A DNA stretch of 14,804 bases from Desulfobulbus sp. (lineage in GTDB: Bacteria > Desulfobacterota > Desulfobulbia > Desulfobulbales > Desulfobulbaceae): contig DRKH01000158.1 of NCBI GenBank assembly GCA_011051825.1, positions 1 to 14,804 of the forward strand, given 5' to 3'. This document shows positions 6,201 through 13,308 of the stretch, piece by piece; positions within the stretch are counted from its first letter, which is position 1; each line of letters opens with the position of its first letter. The notes beneath the pieces are model-generated. The model was not told the origin of the DNA. It saw only the letters and a program-made list of their open reading frames with translations, and did no database searches. The translations under genes and the position numbers were made by a program.

Positions 6201-9081
6201 CGGTATCGGCGGGGTGGAGCCGAAGACCGTTGTTCGTGATTACGGCTTCGGCAACACTCCGGGCGCCGTGACTATCGGTGGCGTGGCCCTGACGAATCTC
6301 GTCTGGAGCGACGGCACCATCAGCGGTGATATAGGTGTCGGTACGGTTACGGGTGAGCTGATTGTAACCCGCGGCGACAACAACAAAACATCTTCCAACG
6401 GCGTGACGTTCCAGATCGGCCTGCGAACAGGCGGCACCGTCCGGACAGTCGTTGCCGGGGGATCGATCCAGACCGCCATTGATGCGGCCGGGGTCAATGA
6501 TCTTATTCTTGTCGCTCCCGGAACCTACAACGAAATGATCGTTATGTATAAACCGGTACAGCTCCAGGGCTGGGGGGAAGGTACTGTAATCAGTGCCCTG
6601 CAGACCCCTGCTGAAAAACTGGTCACCTGGCGCAGGTTCGTCAATGATCTCGGAGCGGCCGGTGCGTATGATCTGGTCAACGGACAGAATGGTGGATTCG
6701 GCGGCGTACAGGCGGCTGCCTTTGCCACCGAGGAAGGAGCAGCAATACTGGTAACGGCCAATAATGGAGTCGGTAGCAATGTATTCTCCGATCCGAACAA
6801 CCAGGGTGCCCGTATCGACGGTTTTACGATCAGGAGCGCCAGCACCGGCGGCGGAATCGTGGTCAACGGATATGTCGACTACCTGGACATCTCCAATAAC
6901 CGAATCGTCGGCAACAGTGGTTTTTTCGGCGGCGGTGTTCGTATCGGCCATCCTTTTCTCTCTTTTCAACTGGGTGAGGATGAACTGTATACGGATTCCG
7001 ACAATGATTTTATCCGTATCCGCTATAATCAAATCTCCAGAAACGGCGGGTTAAGCGGGGCCGGCGGCGGGATATCCCTGTACAACGGAACCGATGATTA
7101 TGAAGTGAGCAGGAATTTTGTCTGCGGTAACTTCACCATGGAAGACGGTGCGGGCATTGGTCATTACGGCCTGAGTGATAATGGTGTCATTCGGGACAAC
7201 ACCATTGTCTTCAATGAGAATTTCAATCAGCAGTTCCCGATCAACGGTGGTGGCCTGTCCATCAGCGGACTTGCACCCCTTGGCAACCAGGCTCTTACGC
7301 CGGGAACGGGATCAGTCCAGGTGGTTCGGAACCTGATCCAGGGAAATTCGACCGGGGCCGGTGACGGCGGTGGTATTCGTCTGAACCGGGTCAACGGCCT
7401 GGATGTATCCGCTGCTCCGGCTAATCCGGAAACCTGGTTCACGGTTGATGTCGTCAACAACATGATCTTCAACAACGTGGCTGCCCTTGCAGGCGGCGGT
7501 ATTTCACTTCAGGATACCCTGAGGACAAATATTATCCACAATACCATTGCCAATAACGACAATACCTCCACCTCGGGCGAAGCGTTCACGCCGGGTGTAC
7601 TCAATGAGTCCGCACCCCAACCCGGGGCAGGTATTGTTTCACGACAAAACAGTCTTGAACTGACCGCTGTTCTGCCGCCGGGCGAAGATGGATTTTCCAA
7701 CCCGGTACTGAAAGACAATATCATATGGCATAACCGGAAGTTCTATTTCCTGGTTGACGATACAAATCCGGACAATGTTCTGTACGGGCTCTGTCCGGAC
7801 ATCGGCGGTTCGGCCGGCCTGAACTGCTCCACTGCGCCGGTTTATGACGATCTGGCCGTGCTGCCGTTGGGCAGCGGCGAGATGCTGGCCGAGAACTCGC
7901 ATCTGACCGGTAATCCCGATCCTCGCTTTGTCTTTGAATATGTCAACGGTAACCGGGAGTCCTCTATTTCGTCACCGGAAGCAACAACCGTAGTTCAGGC
8001 GGTTCCGGCCTTTGACGAGGGCGGCAACTTTATCCGTCTGCGTTACGGGCCCCTGACCCAGGTCAGGGTTGCCGGGGCGGATATTGGAGAGTTGTACGGC
8101 GATCTTCATCTGCAGCTCAATTCACCGGCAATCAATAACGATAGAATAGGCGCCGGGATAACCGATGATTTTGATGGAGAACCCCGCCCGTTTGAAGGCA
8201 GTTTTGATATCGGGGCCGATGAAGTGCAGCAACCGGCGCAGCCGCCGGTGATTAATCCGTTGGTGGCGGCACCGCAAATCGCCCTGCATGGGGTGACGGC
8301 ACAGGAAACCGGGGTGTCGAATCCGGGTTCCGGCCAGGCAACCGGCAGAGTTTGGATAGTGCCTGCAGCAGAGGCAATCCCGGTTGCGGAATCGGTCGTT
8401 TCTGAAGTCCCGTTGGCCGCCACGGCTGCCAATGGACCAGCTCCGGCTGTGCATTCGGCAGGTGTGCCGCAGGCAACAGGTTTTCAGGTTGCCGGGCAGG
8501 AGAATGTCCGCTCGGCCCGAATCGGCGGCGGGGGAGGCTGGAAAGCTCCGGCAATAGAAGAGAACGCCTCTGCACAATCCACGTCTGCCCCGGCAGGTGA
8601 AGCGGAATCGGCTCTGGAATCCGAAGCTCTTGCGACCAACCAACAGCTTGGTTCCGTCACCGTTGCCGCCGTTGATCCTGATGCAACCAGGTCTATTGTT
8701 CTTCTCGATCCGGGTATGGGTCGGGAGCCTGAAGAACTTCAGCCCCGTGAACGGAGTGATCTGGAAAAGGCTGAACAGGAGCTGGCAAAAACAAAGAGCA
8801 ACCTGCAGGCGTCCATTGCAGTGCTGACCGGTATCAGGAAGGATGCGGCACGCGGATCGAAAGATCTTGAGCGGGCCGTGGAAGGGGTCGAGAGGGCAAT
8901 GGTCGAGTTGGAACGATCAGCGGAATATCTTGCAATTTTAACACGGGATCTGCAAAGAGCCCTGGTCGATCCGCAGGGTACAAGCGAAGCGTTGGCACGG
9001 GCGAAGAAGGCCCTGGCAGAGGCTTGGAACGATCTGGCAAGTGCGGAGAAAAACTTGGCGGAACTACATATAAAGGGGTGA
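3211..9081 (+). CDS. Giant secreted protein: SdrD-B-like domains, right-handed beta-helix, C-terminal coiled coil
   Basis: 1956 residues from the first of three consecutive ATGs (3211, 3214, 3217). The Shine-Dalgarno AGGGAG (3204-3209) suits the third best. A signal peptide (hydrophobic about 21-38, cleavage probably near residues 39-45) sends it to the envelope. SdrD-B-like or carboxypeptidase-regulatory-like beta domains occur at about 154-320, 338-440 and 445-540, with Ca-loop-like text such as DQNENGFRDAGEMG (453-466); a further one lies at about 596-740. A TIG/Ig-like stretch (about 975-1070) leads into a beta-helix (about 1075-1670) with repeated GGGI-type turns and Asn ladders. This ends in the DFDG-PRP...DIGADE signature (1653-1671) typical of choice-of-anchor Q proteins. 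After an Ala/Pro/Glu-rich linker (about 1672-1845), a Lys/Glu/Ala/Leu-rich coiled coil (about 1846-1955) closes the protein. There are no copper-ligand motifs. The stop overlaps the next gene's Shine-Dalgarno region, so co-expression with the MCO genes is very likely. It is probably an extracellular scaffold or surface protein; its function is not known. Confidence 0.85.
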   Translation: MMMTEILKIDIGKFKRIFRNFFLYLMTIAFVVAFPMAVAQNAAGASLTVKTVAKDGTVGTLAQYRWVIEEDATYHIVPGDPDSSPLALRFHSSYMPVVAQGDETDFPVNLDPAKRYFVSVLPKAAGTYSIGGAPLVGDGNATVFVNALPLPTAQISLYIYEDLSPINNAWDTGERGLEGFNIVLEEAGGRYGMSAGAQMVDAYGNMLGTTYIRTCDQDGLNPDTGSYGCLDVDGSPIVATDGSGTPIVEPLITGADGRLTIKNLAPGKYGIIAVPPDTQADTWIQTSTIEGTRVIDAWVKPNEPPFFAEFGPPGPHVSIGFVPAGPNKPYVDATALTGGATISGQVVNLHLSRPPNTVFHAGAPFPHTTPWVGLNLGAAGTGRGVYAARAAGDGSFAIPNVPPGDYQLVVWDDNLDLLFAFKNVTVPAAGNVTLGDVPVFQWFTRIENWVFHDQNENGFRDAGEMGILEQAVNLRWRDGSMYQSFPTDGEGFVPFDQVFPFFSWLVAEVDFTRFKATGLTVTVDDGGAIPFGDPWSWEGQLNPQAQGNPIDPDSLVTTPSYRTEVGPILTQGFQGFLGQTSVFEWGKKAYEHGENGGISGVVYYAVTRAEDNPELAAIEPWEPGIPRVEVRLYEYDSLAPDFKGALLNTTLTDSWDDALPVNCQYGSNAGSGTDDPFVFRGTPTDCYDGMRNWNQVRPGVFDGGYAFDRIIDPADGITEISPIPPGRYVVEVLPPAGYETMRSQDKNVDFGDSYIPSPQLLPPQCVGATYTVPAELTLFPGVAAPLAGQDLNGCESKLVALSDGANAAADFALFTEVPVAGHIVGIILDDTANEFEPNSPNIGEKFAPPFLPIAIRDWTGRMITSTYSGEFGAYNALVPSTYSANLPKPSGMSPNMLTACMNDPEADIIGGFYNPQYSTFCYTLQYMPGTTTYLDTPVVPIAAFAGSDQSPLDCEFSDATPRIFSVDAGQGPYLPTAAGSVTITSLGPTSVLNPAYDGIGGVEPKTVVRDYGFGNTPGAVTIGGVALTNLVWSDGTISGDIGVGTVTGELIVTRGDNNKTSSNGVTFQIGLRTGGTVRTVVAGGSIQTAIDAAGVNDLILVAPGTYNEMIVMYKPVQLQGWGEGTVISALQTPAEKLVTWRRFVNDLGAAGAYDLVNGQNGGFGGVQAAAFATEEGAAILVTANNGVGSNVFSDPNNQGARIDGFTIRSASTGGGIVVNGYVDYLDISNNRIVGNSGFFGGGVRIGHPFLSFQLGEDELYTDSDNDFIRIRYNQISRNGGLSGAGGGISLYNGTDDYEVSRNFVCGNFTMEDGAGIGHYGLSDNGVIRDNTIVFNENFNQQFPINGGGLSISGLAPLGNQALTPGTGSVQVVRNLIQGNSTGAGDGGGIRLNRVNGLDVSAAPANPETWFTVDVVNNMIFNNVAALAGGGISLQDTLRTNIIHNTIANNDNTSTSGEAFTPGVLNESAPQPGAGIVSRQNSLELTAVLPPGEDGFSNPVLKDNIIWHNRKFYFLVDDTNPDNVLYGLCPDIGGSAGLNCSTAPVYDDLAVLPLGSGEMLAENSHLTGNPDPRFVFEYVNGNRESSISSPEATTVVQAVPAFDEGGNFIRLRYGPLTQVRVAGADIGELYGDLHLQLNSPAINNDRIGAGITDDFDGEPRPFEGSFDIGADEVQQPAQPPVINPLVAAPQIALHGVTAQETGVSNPGSGQATGRVWIVPAAEAIPVAESVVSEVPLAATAANGPAPAVHSAGVPQATGFQVAGQENVRSARIGGGGGWKAPAIEENASAQSTSAPAGEAESALESEALATNQQLGSVTVAAVDPDATRSIVLLDPGMGREPEELQPRERSDLEKAEQELAKTKSNLQASIAVLTGIRKDAARGSKDLERAVEGVERAMVELERSAEYLAILTRDLQRALVDPQGTSEALARAKKALAEAWNDLASAEKNLAELHIKG

Positions 9082-9085
9082 GACT

Positions 9086-10321
9086 ATGCGTATCATAACA
9101 AAATGTTCATGGATTGTAGCACTCCTGTTTGGCTTGGTCTTTTACGGGGGCGATCCTTTAGCCCATGCCGGAGTGCTGGTGCAGTGTCCGGGTGACACCG
9201 ACGGTTCGGCCGATTGGGGGCCCGGTGAAACCCGGCCGCCCAACACCAAGTGTATACATCTGGGGGCCGGTGACGGTTTTGTTACCATGGCCGATGGAAA
9301 AACGCAGTATATGTTCGGCTTTTCCGACCTGACAGGTCTTGCAACCCGGCCGGCAAACCCTGCCGATGCGGTAAATATCATTGCCGCCGGGACTCTGGCG
9401 GCAACCTTTCCCGCGCCGGTGATCGTCCTTGACGAAGGTGATGAATTTTATCTGACCCTGACCAACGTGGGCATGATAAAACGCCCGGATCTCTTTGATC
9501 CCCATACCGTACATTATCACGGCTTCCCCGAGGCCGCTTCCATCTTTGACGGGGTGCCCGATGCTTCGGTGTCGATCAATATGGGGTCCAGCATGACCTA
9601 TTATTTCAAGATAAACGACCCCGGAACCTACATGTATCATTGTCATGTGGAGGCCACGGAACACATGCAGATGGGTATGCTCGGCAATCTTTATGTCCGG
9701 CCGGCTCAGGACGGCACGCCCTTTGTCTATAACGGCAAGACCTACACCCGGTTTGCCTATAACGACGGTGACGGTTCCACCGGCTACGATGTCGATTATC
9801 CTCTACAGATCGGTTCGTTTGATTCCGCCTTTCATGATGCCAATGAAACAGTGCAGCCACTTCCGTTTGCCCTGATGGTGGATAACTACCCCATGCTCAA
9901 CGGCAGGGGATATCCGGATACGGTCAATCCGGCACCGCTTCCTGCCCAGCCAATGGAAAACGGCGGTAAGGTGACCCAGGTCGAGAGTGCCTTGATTGAG
10001 GCTCAGCCCGGGCAGAGGATTCTGCTGCGTATCTCCAATCTTAATGTCACCCGTTTTTATACCCTGGGTTCCATGGGGCTCTCCATGCAGGTGGTCGGTA
10101 AAGATGCCAAGCTGCTTCGCGGCCCGACCGGTAACAATTTATACTACCGGACAAATTCCGTCACGGTCGGCGGGGGTGAATCCGTTGATACGATAATGGA
10201 AATTCCTACAGATGCAGCGGTGGGAACAAAGTATTTTCTCTATGCAACAAACCTGAACTATTTGAGTAATGATGCAGAGGAGTTCGGCGGCATGATGACT
10301 GAAATCAGGGTTGTCAACTGA
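9086..10321 (+). CDS. Exported multicopper oxidase subunit with complete type-1 copper site and half of a trinuclear site
   Basis: 411 residues, start set by AAAGGGG (9072-9078). A signal peptide ends near AHA (26-28). Two cupredoxin domains follow (about 55-210 and 225-411). Domain 1 has H140-x-x-H143-x-H145-G and then H185-C186-H187 with H193 and M198. By analogy with ceruloplasmin domain 6, H140, C186, H193 and M198 would bind type-1 copper, while H143, H145, H185 and H187 would supply half of the type-2/type-3 cluster. Domain 2 lacks the ligands: the equivalent positions read RFYTLGSMG (about 323-331) and YATNLNYLSN (about 388-397). No other His-x-His pairs complete the cluster within this protein, so it cannot form a trinuclear site from one chain. 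C34 and C56 could form a disulfide. It lies 4 bases after the giant protein gene and 15 before the second MCO gene. It probably oxidises a metal ion or other reductant in the periplasm or at the surface; the substrate is unknown. Confidence 0.88.
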   Translation: MRIITKCSWIVALLFGLVFYGGDPLAHAGVLVQCPGDTDGSADWGPGETRPPNTKCIHLGAGDGFVTMADGKTQYMFGFSDLTGLATRPANPADAVNIIAAGTLAATFPAPVIVLDEGDEFYLTLTNVGMIKRPDLFDPHTVHYHGFPEAASIFDGVPDASVSINMGSSMTYYFKINDPGTYMYHCHVEATEHMQMGMLGNLYVRPAQDGTPFVYNGKTYTRFAYNDGDGSTGYDVDYPLQIGSFDSAFHDANETVQPLPFALMVDNYPMLNGRGYPDTVNPAPLPAQPMENGGKVTQVESALIEAQPGQRILLRISNLNVTRFYTLGSMGLSMQVVGKDAKLLRGPTGNNLYYRTNSVTVGGGESVDTIMEIPTDAAVGTKYFLYATNLNYLSNDAEEFGGMMTEIRVVN

Positions 10322-10336
10322 AGAAGGGAGACAGGT

Positions 10337-11698
10337 ATGAAAAATAAACCTATCAAATCGGCATTCTACATAGCTGTTTTCAGTGTCCTGCTCCTGGGTC
10401 CGTTTGTCACCGGAGCTGGAGCCGTGATTGACGGCATCACCGGGCCCACGTTCAATCTGTCCGTGGGGATCGGTCGTATCTCAACCCCTGACGGCGGCAG
10501 TGTTTTAATCTGGGGCTACGCCGGTGGGACCGGTCAGGTTCAGTATCCGGGCCCGACCTTGATTGTGAATCAGGGTGAGGTGGTCACTGTAACCTTGACC
10601 AACAATTTGACCGTGGCCGGGACGGATCCGGCACCCAATGTCTCGATCGTCTTTCCGGGCCAGCAGGTTGCTGTCGTTCCGACCGATCCGGGCGTGCCCG
10701 GGATCCTGACTGCTGAGGCCGCCCCGGGCGCAACCGTCACCTATACCTTTACGGCCACCCATGCCGGGACATACACCTATTACAGCGGCACCGACTCCGC
10801 CCTCCAGTTGGAGATGGGTCTGGTCGGAGTGATCATTGTCCGCCCTGTTTCCGGGGTCGGTTATGCCTACAATCACCCGGATACGCAATTTGACCGGGAG
10901 TATCTGTTTCTCCTCAGTGAGATGGATCCCCGGATTCACGAAGTGGTCGAATTCCAGGGTCCGGCCGGAGTAGCGGCAACCGATTACCTTGCCAACTACT
11001 TTCCGGTGATCTGGTTTATCAACGGGCGTAATGCCCCTGATACCATGTCGCCGGCCGGTGTGCCCTGGCTGCCGCATCAACCCTACAATATCGTTCCCCG
11101 TATGCATCCGGGAGAACGGATGCTGATGCGGGTTGTCGGCGGTGGTCGTGATCTCCATCCCTATCATCATCACGGCAACCATTCACGGATAATCGCCCGG
11201 GGCGGAAGACTCCTAGAGAGTGCTCCCGGTGCCGGACCGGACCTCAGTCATGAGGTGTATACCCTGCAGTCGCATCCCGGCAATACTATAGATGCGATCT
11301 TTACATGGACGGGTAAGGGCTTGAACTGGGATATTTATGGCGGGACCGATGTAAATATGCCGCATACCTGTAACGGCAAGGCAGTGGGAGAGACTCAGGA
11401 TGCCGGGGCGCCCGAATTTGACCCGGGTACCAGTGAATACTGCCCGGACCACGGAAAACCTTTTCCCGTGATCCTGCCGGCTGACCAGAACATGGCGTTT
11501 GGCGGCTTTTACGGCGGTAGTGCCTACATGGGGACGTCTGGTTCCCTGCCACCAGGTGAAGGCGGCCTGAACCCAAACGGCGGCTTTGCCTATATGTGGC
11601 ATTCCCATACCGAAAAAGAGATGACTAACTATGATATTTTCCCCGGCGGCATGATGACCATGATGATCATCGAAGCTCCAGGAGTGACGATACCTTAA
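10337..11698 (+). CDS. Exported multicopper oxidase subunit supplying the other half of the trinuclear site
   Basis: 453 residues, Shine-Dalgarno AAGGGAG (10324-10330). The signal peptide ends near AGA (27-29). Domain 1 (about 35-170) is a cupredoxin fold without copper ligands: VSIVFPGQ (102-109) stands where a copper site has HYHG, and YYSGTDSALQLEMG (148-161) stands where HCH...H...M would be. Domain 2 (about 185-450) has H274-P-Y-H277-H278-H279-G-N-H282 and W421-H422-S423-H424. This gives the His-x-His pairs of a trinuclear centre but Ser in place of the type-1 Cys, as in ceruloplasmin domain 1. The loop between them (about 330-415) is long and Gly-rich, with C345 and C369 as a possible disulfide. 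The HPYHHHGNH and MWHSHTEKEMTN texts resemble those of large MCOs of the MofA/OmpB kind, from memory. It should act together with the preceding subunit, whose ligand set is complementary. Confidence 0.87.
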   Translation: MKNKPIKSAFYIAVFSVLLLGPFVTGAGAVIDGITGPTFNLSVGIGRISTPDGGSVLIWGYAGGTGQVQYPGPTLIVNQGEVVTVTLTNNLTVAGTDPAPNVSIVFPGQQVAVVPTDPGVPGILTAEAAPGATVTYTFTATHAGTYTYYSGTDSALQLEMGLVGVIIVRPVSGVGYAYNHPDTQFDREYLFLLSEMDPRIHEVVEFQGPAGVAATDYLANYFPVIWFINGRNAPDTMSPAGVPWLPHQPYNIVPRMHPGERMLMRVVGGGRDLHPYHHHGNHSRIIARGGRLLESAPGAGPDLSHEVYTLQSHPGNTIDAIFTWTGKGLNWDIYGGTDVNMPHTCNGKAVGETQDAGAPEFDPGTSEYCPDHGKPFPVILPADQNMAFGGFYGGSAYMGTSGSLPPGEGGLNPNGGFAYMWHSHTEKEMTNYDIFPGGMMTMMIIEAPGVTIP

Positions 11699-11717
11699 CG
11701 TAAAAAGGGGAAAACCT

Positions 11718-12725
11718 ATGAAAAAGACAATATTTCTATATGCCGTACGTATTCCGGTTCTGGTGTTGACCGCACTGTTGTTGACGGTACTTTCCTGCCA
11801 CGCGCTGAATCTGGCTGCGGTGGAGGCTGAGTGGACGCCCCCGGGATCTGCAACCGCAATCAGCATGTGGGGCTTTATCGAGGATCCGGGATCCTGTCCC
11901 GCAGCTCCGGTACCATGGAACACGGGGCCGATGCTGATAGAAACACAGGGGACGGTCCTGACCATCAACCTGCGCAACTGCCTCAGTGAGCCGGTTTCGA
12001 TTGTTATCCCGGGACAGATGGTTACCCTCGATCCACAGGTCATTACAGACCTGCAGGGCAGGACAAGGGTCACAGCCTTTACCCACGAGGCTCCGGCCAT
12101 GGGTGGTATTGCCACCTATACCTGGAACAACCTCAAGGGCGGCACCTATCTGTATCAGAGCGGCAGCCATCCGGCAAAGCAGGTTCAGATGGGCCTGTAC
12201 GGCGCGCTCAAAGTCGGCAGCTATGGAGCGTCAAATGATGTGACACTCCTTTTTAGTGAAATCGATCCAGCTTTGCACGGATCACTGTCTGCGGCGACGC
12301 CGCTCAACTACAAGCCCAAGTTCTTTCTTGTTAACGGGCAGGCATATGCACCCGGAGATCCCGTGCCTGCGATTACAATCGGTCGGGCTGAAAAGACCCT
12401 GCTTATCCGTTTTTTAAATGCAGGGCTTATGTCTCATACCCCGGTGGTTCAGGGACCGTATATGGACGTTATTGCAGAAGACGGTAACCTCTACCCCTAT
12501 CCGAGAAAACAGTACTCCGTGATGCTCGCAGCCGGTAAAACCATGGACGCCCTGTGGAGGTCATCGGAAAAAGGCAACTATGCGATTTATGACCGAAGCA
12601 TGTCCCTGAGTACCAACGGTGCCGCCGGCGGAGGAATGCTGGTGTATCTGGATGTTAATCTGCCGCCGTTTCCCTGGCTGATATATATGCCGGCTATAGT
12701 CAACGCGGCAAAAGCGGGTCGGTGA
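11718..12725 (+). CDS. Exported two-domain cupredoxin-fold protein without copper ligands (third MCO-family subunit)
   Basis: 335 residues, Shine-Dalgarno AAGGGG (11705-11710). The N-terminal hydrophobic segment (5-27) ends in VLSCHA: either signal peptidase I cuts after Ala29 or Cys27 is a lipid-anchored residue (the lipobox is weak). Domain 1 (about 35-167) contains VSIVIPGQ (93-100) and GTYLYQSGSHPAKQVQMG (142-159). These align without gaps to the copper motifs of the first MCO subunit but keep no Cys and none of the His-x-His pairs. Domain 2 (about 172-315) ends in a GGGML strand matching GGMMT in both sister proteins, again without ligands. It is shorter than its sisters and ends in a hydrophobic FPWLIYMPAIV tail (318-328). 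It is most likely a structural subunit that fills the third position of a ring-like MCO assembly, or a chaperone for it. This is inferred from alignment and gene order. Confidence 0.8.
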   Translation: MKKTIFLYAVRIPVLVLTALLLTVLSCHALNLAAVEAEWTPPGSATAISMWGFIEDPGSCPAAPVPWNTGPMLIETQGTVLTINLRNCLSEPVSIVIPGQMVTLDPQVITDLQGRTRVTAFTHEAPAMGGIATYTWNNLKGGTYLYQSGSHPAKQVQMGLYGALKVGSYGASNDVTLLFSEIDPALHGSLSAATPLNYKPKFFLVNGQAYAPGDPVPAITIGRAEKTLLIRFLNAGLMSHTPVVQGPYMDVIAEDGNLYPYPRKQYSVMLAAGKTMDALWRSSEKGNYAIYDRSMSLSTNGAAGGGMLVYLDVNLPPFPWLIYMPAIVNAAKAGR

Positions 12726-12758
12726 GTCGTAATCGACATCGAAGCGGGAGGACAAACC

Positions 12759-13217
12759 ATGTTCAAGTGCACTATTATACATCGCTCTATCGTGATTGCG
12801 GCCATGCTTGCCGGTCTGCTGTCGGTCTGCATATTTGCGGCAACAGTCGGGGCCACTGTTACACAGGAAAAGAATGCGGCCCGAGCCATGCGTGAAAAAT
12901 GGGGGATTGAAGTGACCAGCCTGCGGATGGCGGTCGCCGGGCACATGGTTGATTTTCGATACCGTGTCCTGGATCCCGGCAAAGCCGAGACCTTATTTGT
13001 ACGGAGCAATAAACCGTACCTGATCGATCAGGCCAGTCAAAAGGTTCTGGCGGTTCCCAATCTGGGCAAGGTCGGTCCGTTGCGGACATCGAATAAACCC
13101 CAGCAGGGTCGTATTTACTGGATGTTTTTCGGCAACGGCGGCGGGCTGGTGCATCCCGGCAGTAAGATTACCGTGATTATCGGCGACTTTCGGGTGGAAA
13201 ATCTGGTTGTGCAGTAA
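12759..13217 (+). CDS. Small exported protein of unknown function in the MCO gene run
   Basis: 152 residues, with a strong Shine-Dalgarno GGGAGGA (12746-12752). A signal peptide or anchor segment spans about 11-32 (cleavage near VGA). The mature part begins with a charged helix, then a beta-rich domain: WGIEVTSLRM, VDFRYRVLDPGKAETLF, KPYLIDQASQKVLAVPN and, at the C-terminus, ITVIIGDFRVENLVVQ. The text recalls a family of small periplasmic beta-sandwich proteins of unknown role seen in Proteobacteria, but I cannot name a family. There are no Cys in the mature part and no His pairs, so there is no obvious metal site. Its position 33 bases after the third MCO gene suggests a role in assembly, export or regulation of the oxidase. 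Confidence 0.75.
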   Translation: MFKCTIIHRSIVIAAMLAGLLSVCIFAATVGATVTQEKNAARAMREKWGIEVTSLRMAVAGHMVDFRYRVLDPGKAETLFVRSNKPYLIDQASQKVLAVPNLGKVGPLRTSNKPQQGRIYWMFFGNGGGLVHPGSKITVIIGDFRVENLVVQ

Positions 13218-13308
13218 CAGGCGGATTTTTTGCAGGGCACGGACAAACCCAGCAATGGAAATAGTCCGGGACAACAAGTTGTAACGGCTCTTTTTGAATA
13301 AAAGAAAT

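Noticed and set aside
3211..9081. The giant protein as a multicopper oxidase itself
   Set aside because: I searched it for His-x-His-Gly and His-Cys-His type motifs and found none; its text is SdrD-B-like and beta-helix.
11213..12115. 300-codon open frame on the minus strand
   Set aside because: It overlaps the second and third MCO genes antisense, has low-complexity content and no ribosome binding site of note.
13218..13308. Short dyad ACAACAAGTTGT followed by T-rich bases before the protease gene, considered as a terminator
   Set aside because: The stem is only five pairs with a two-base loop and the T run is displaced by several bases, so termination there is unlikely.
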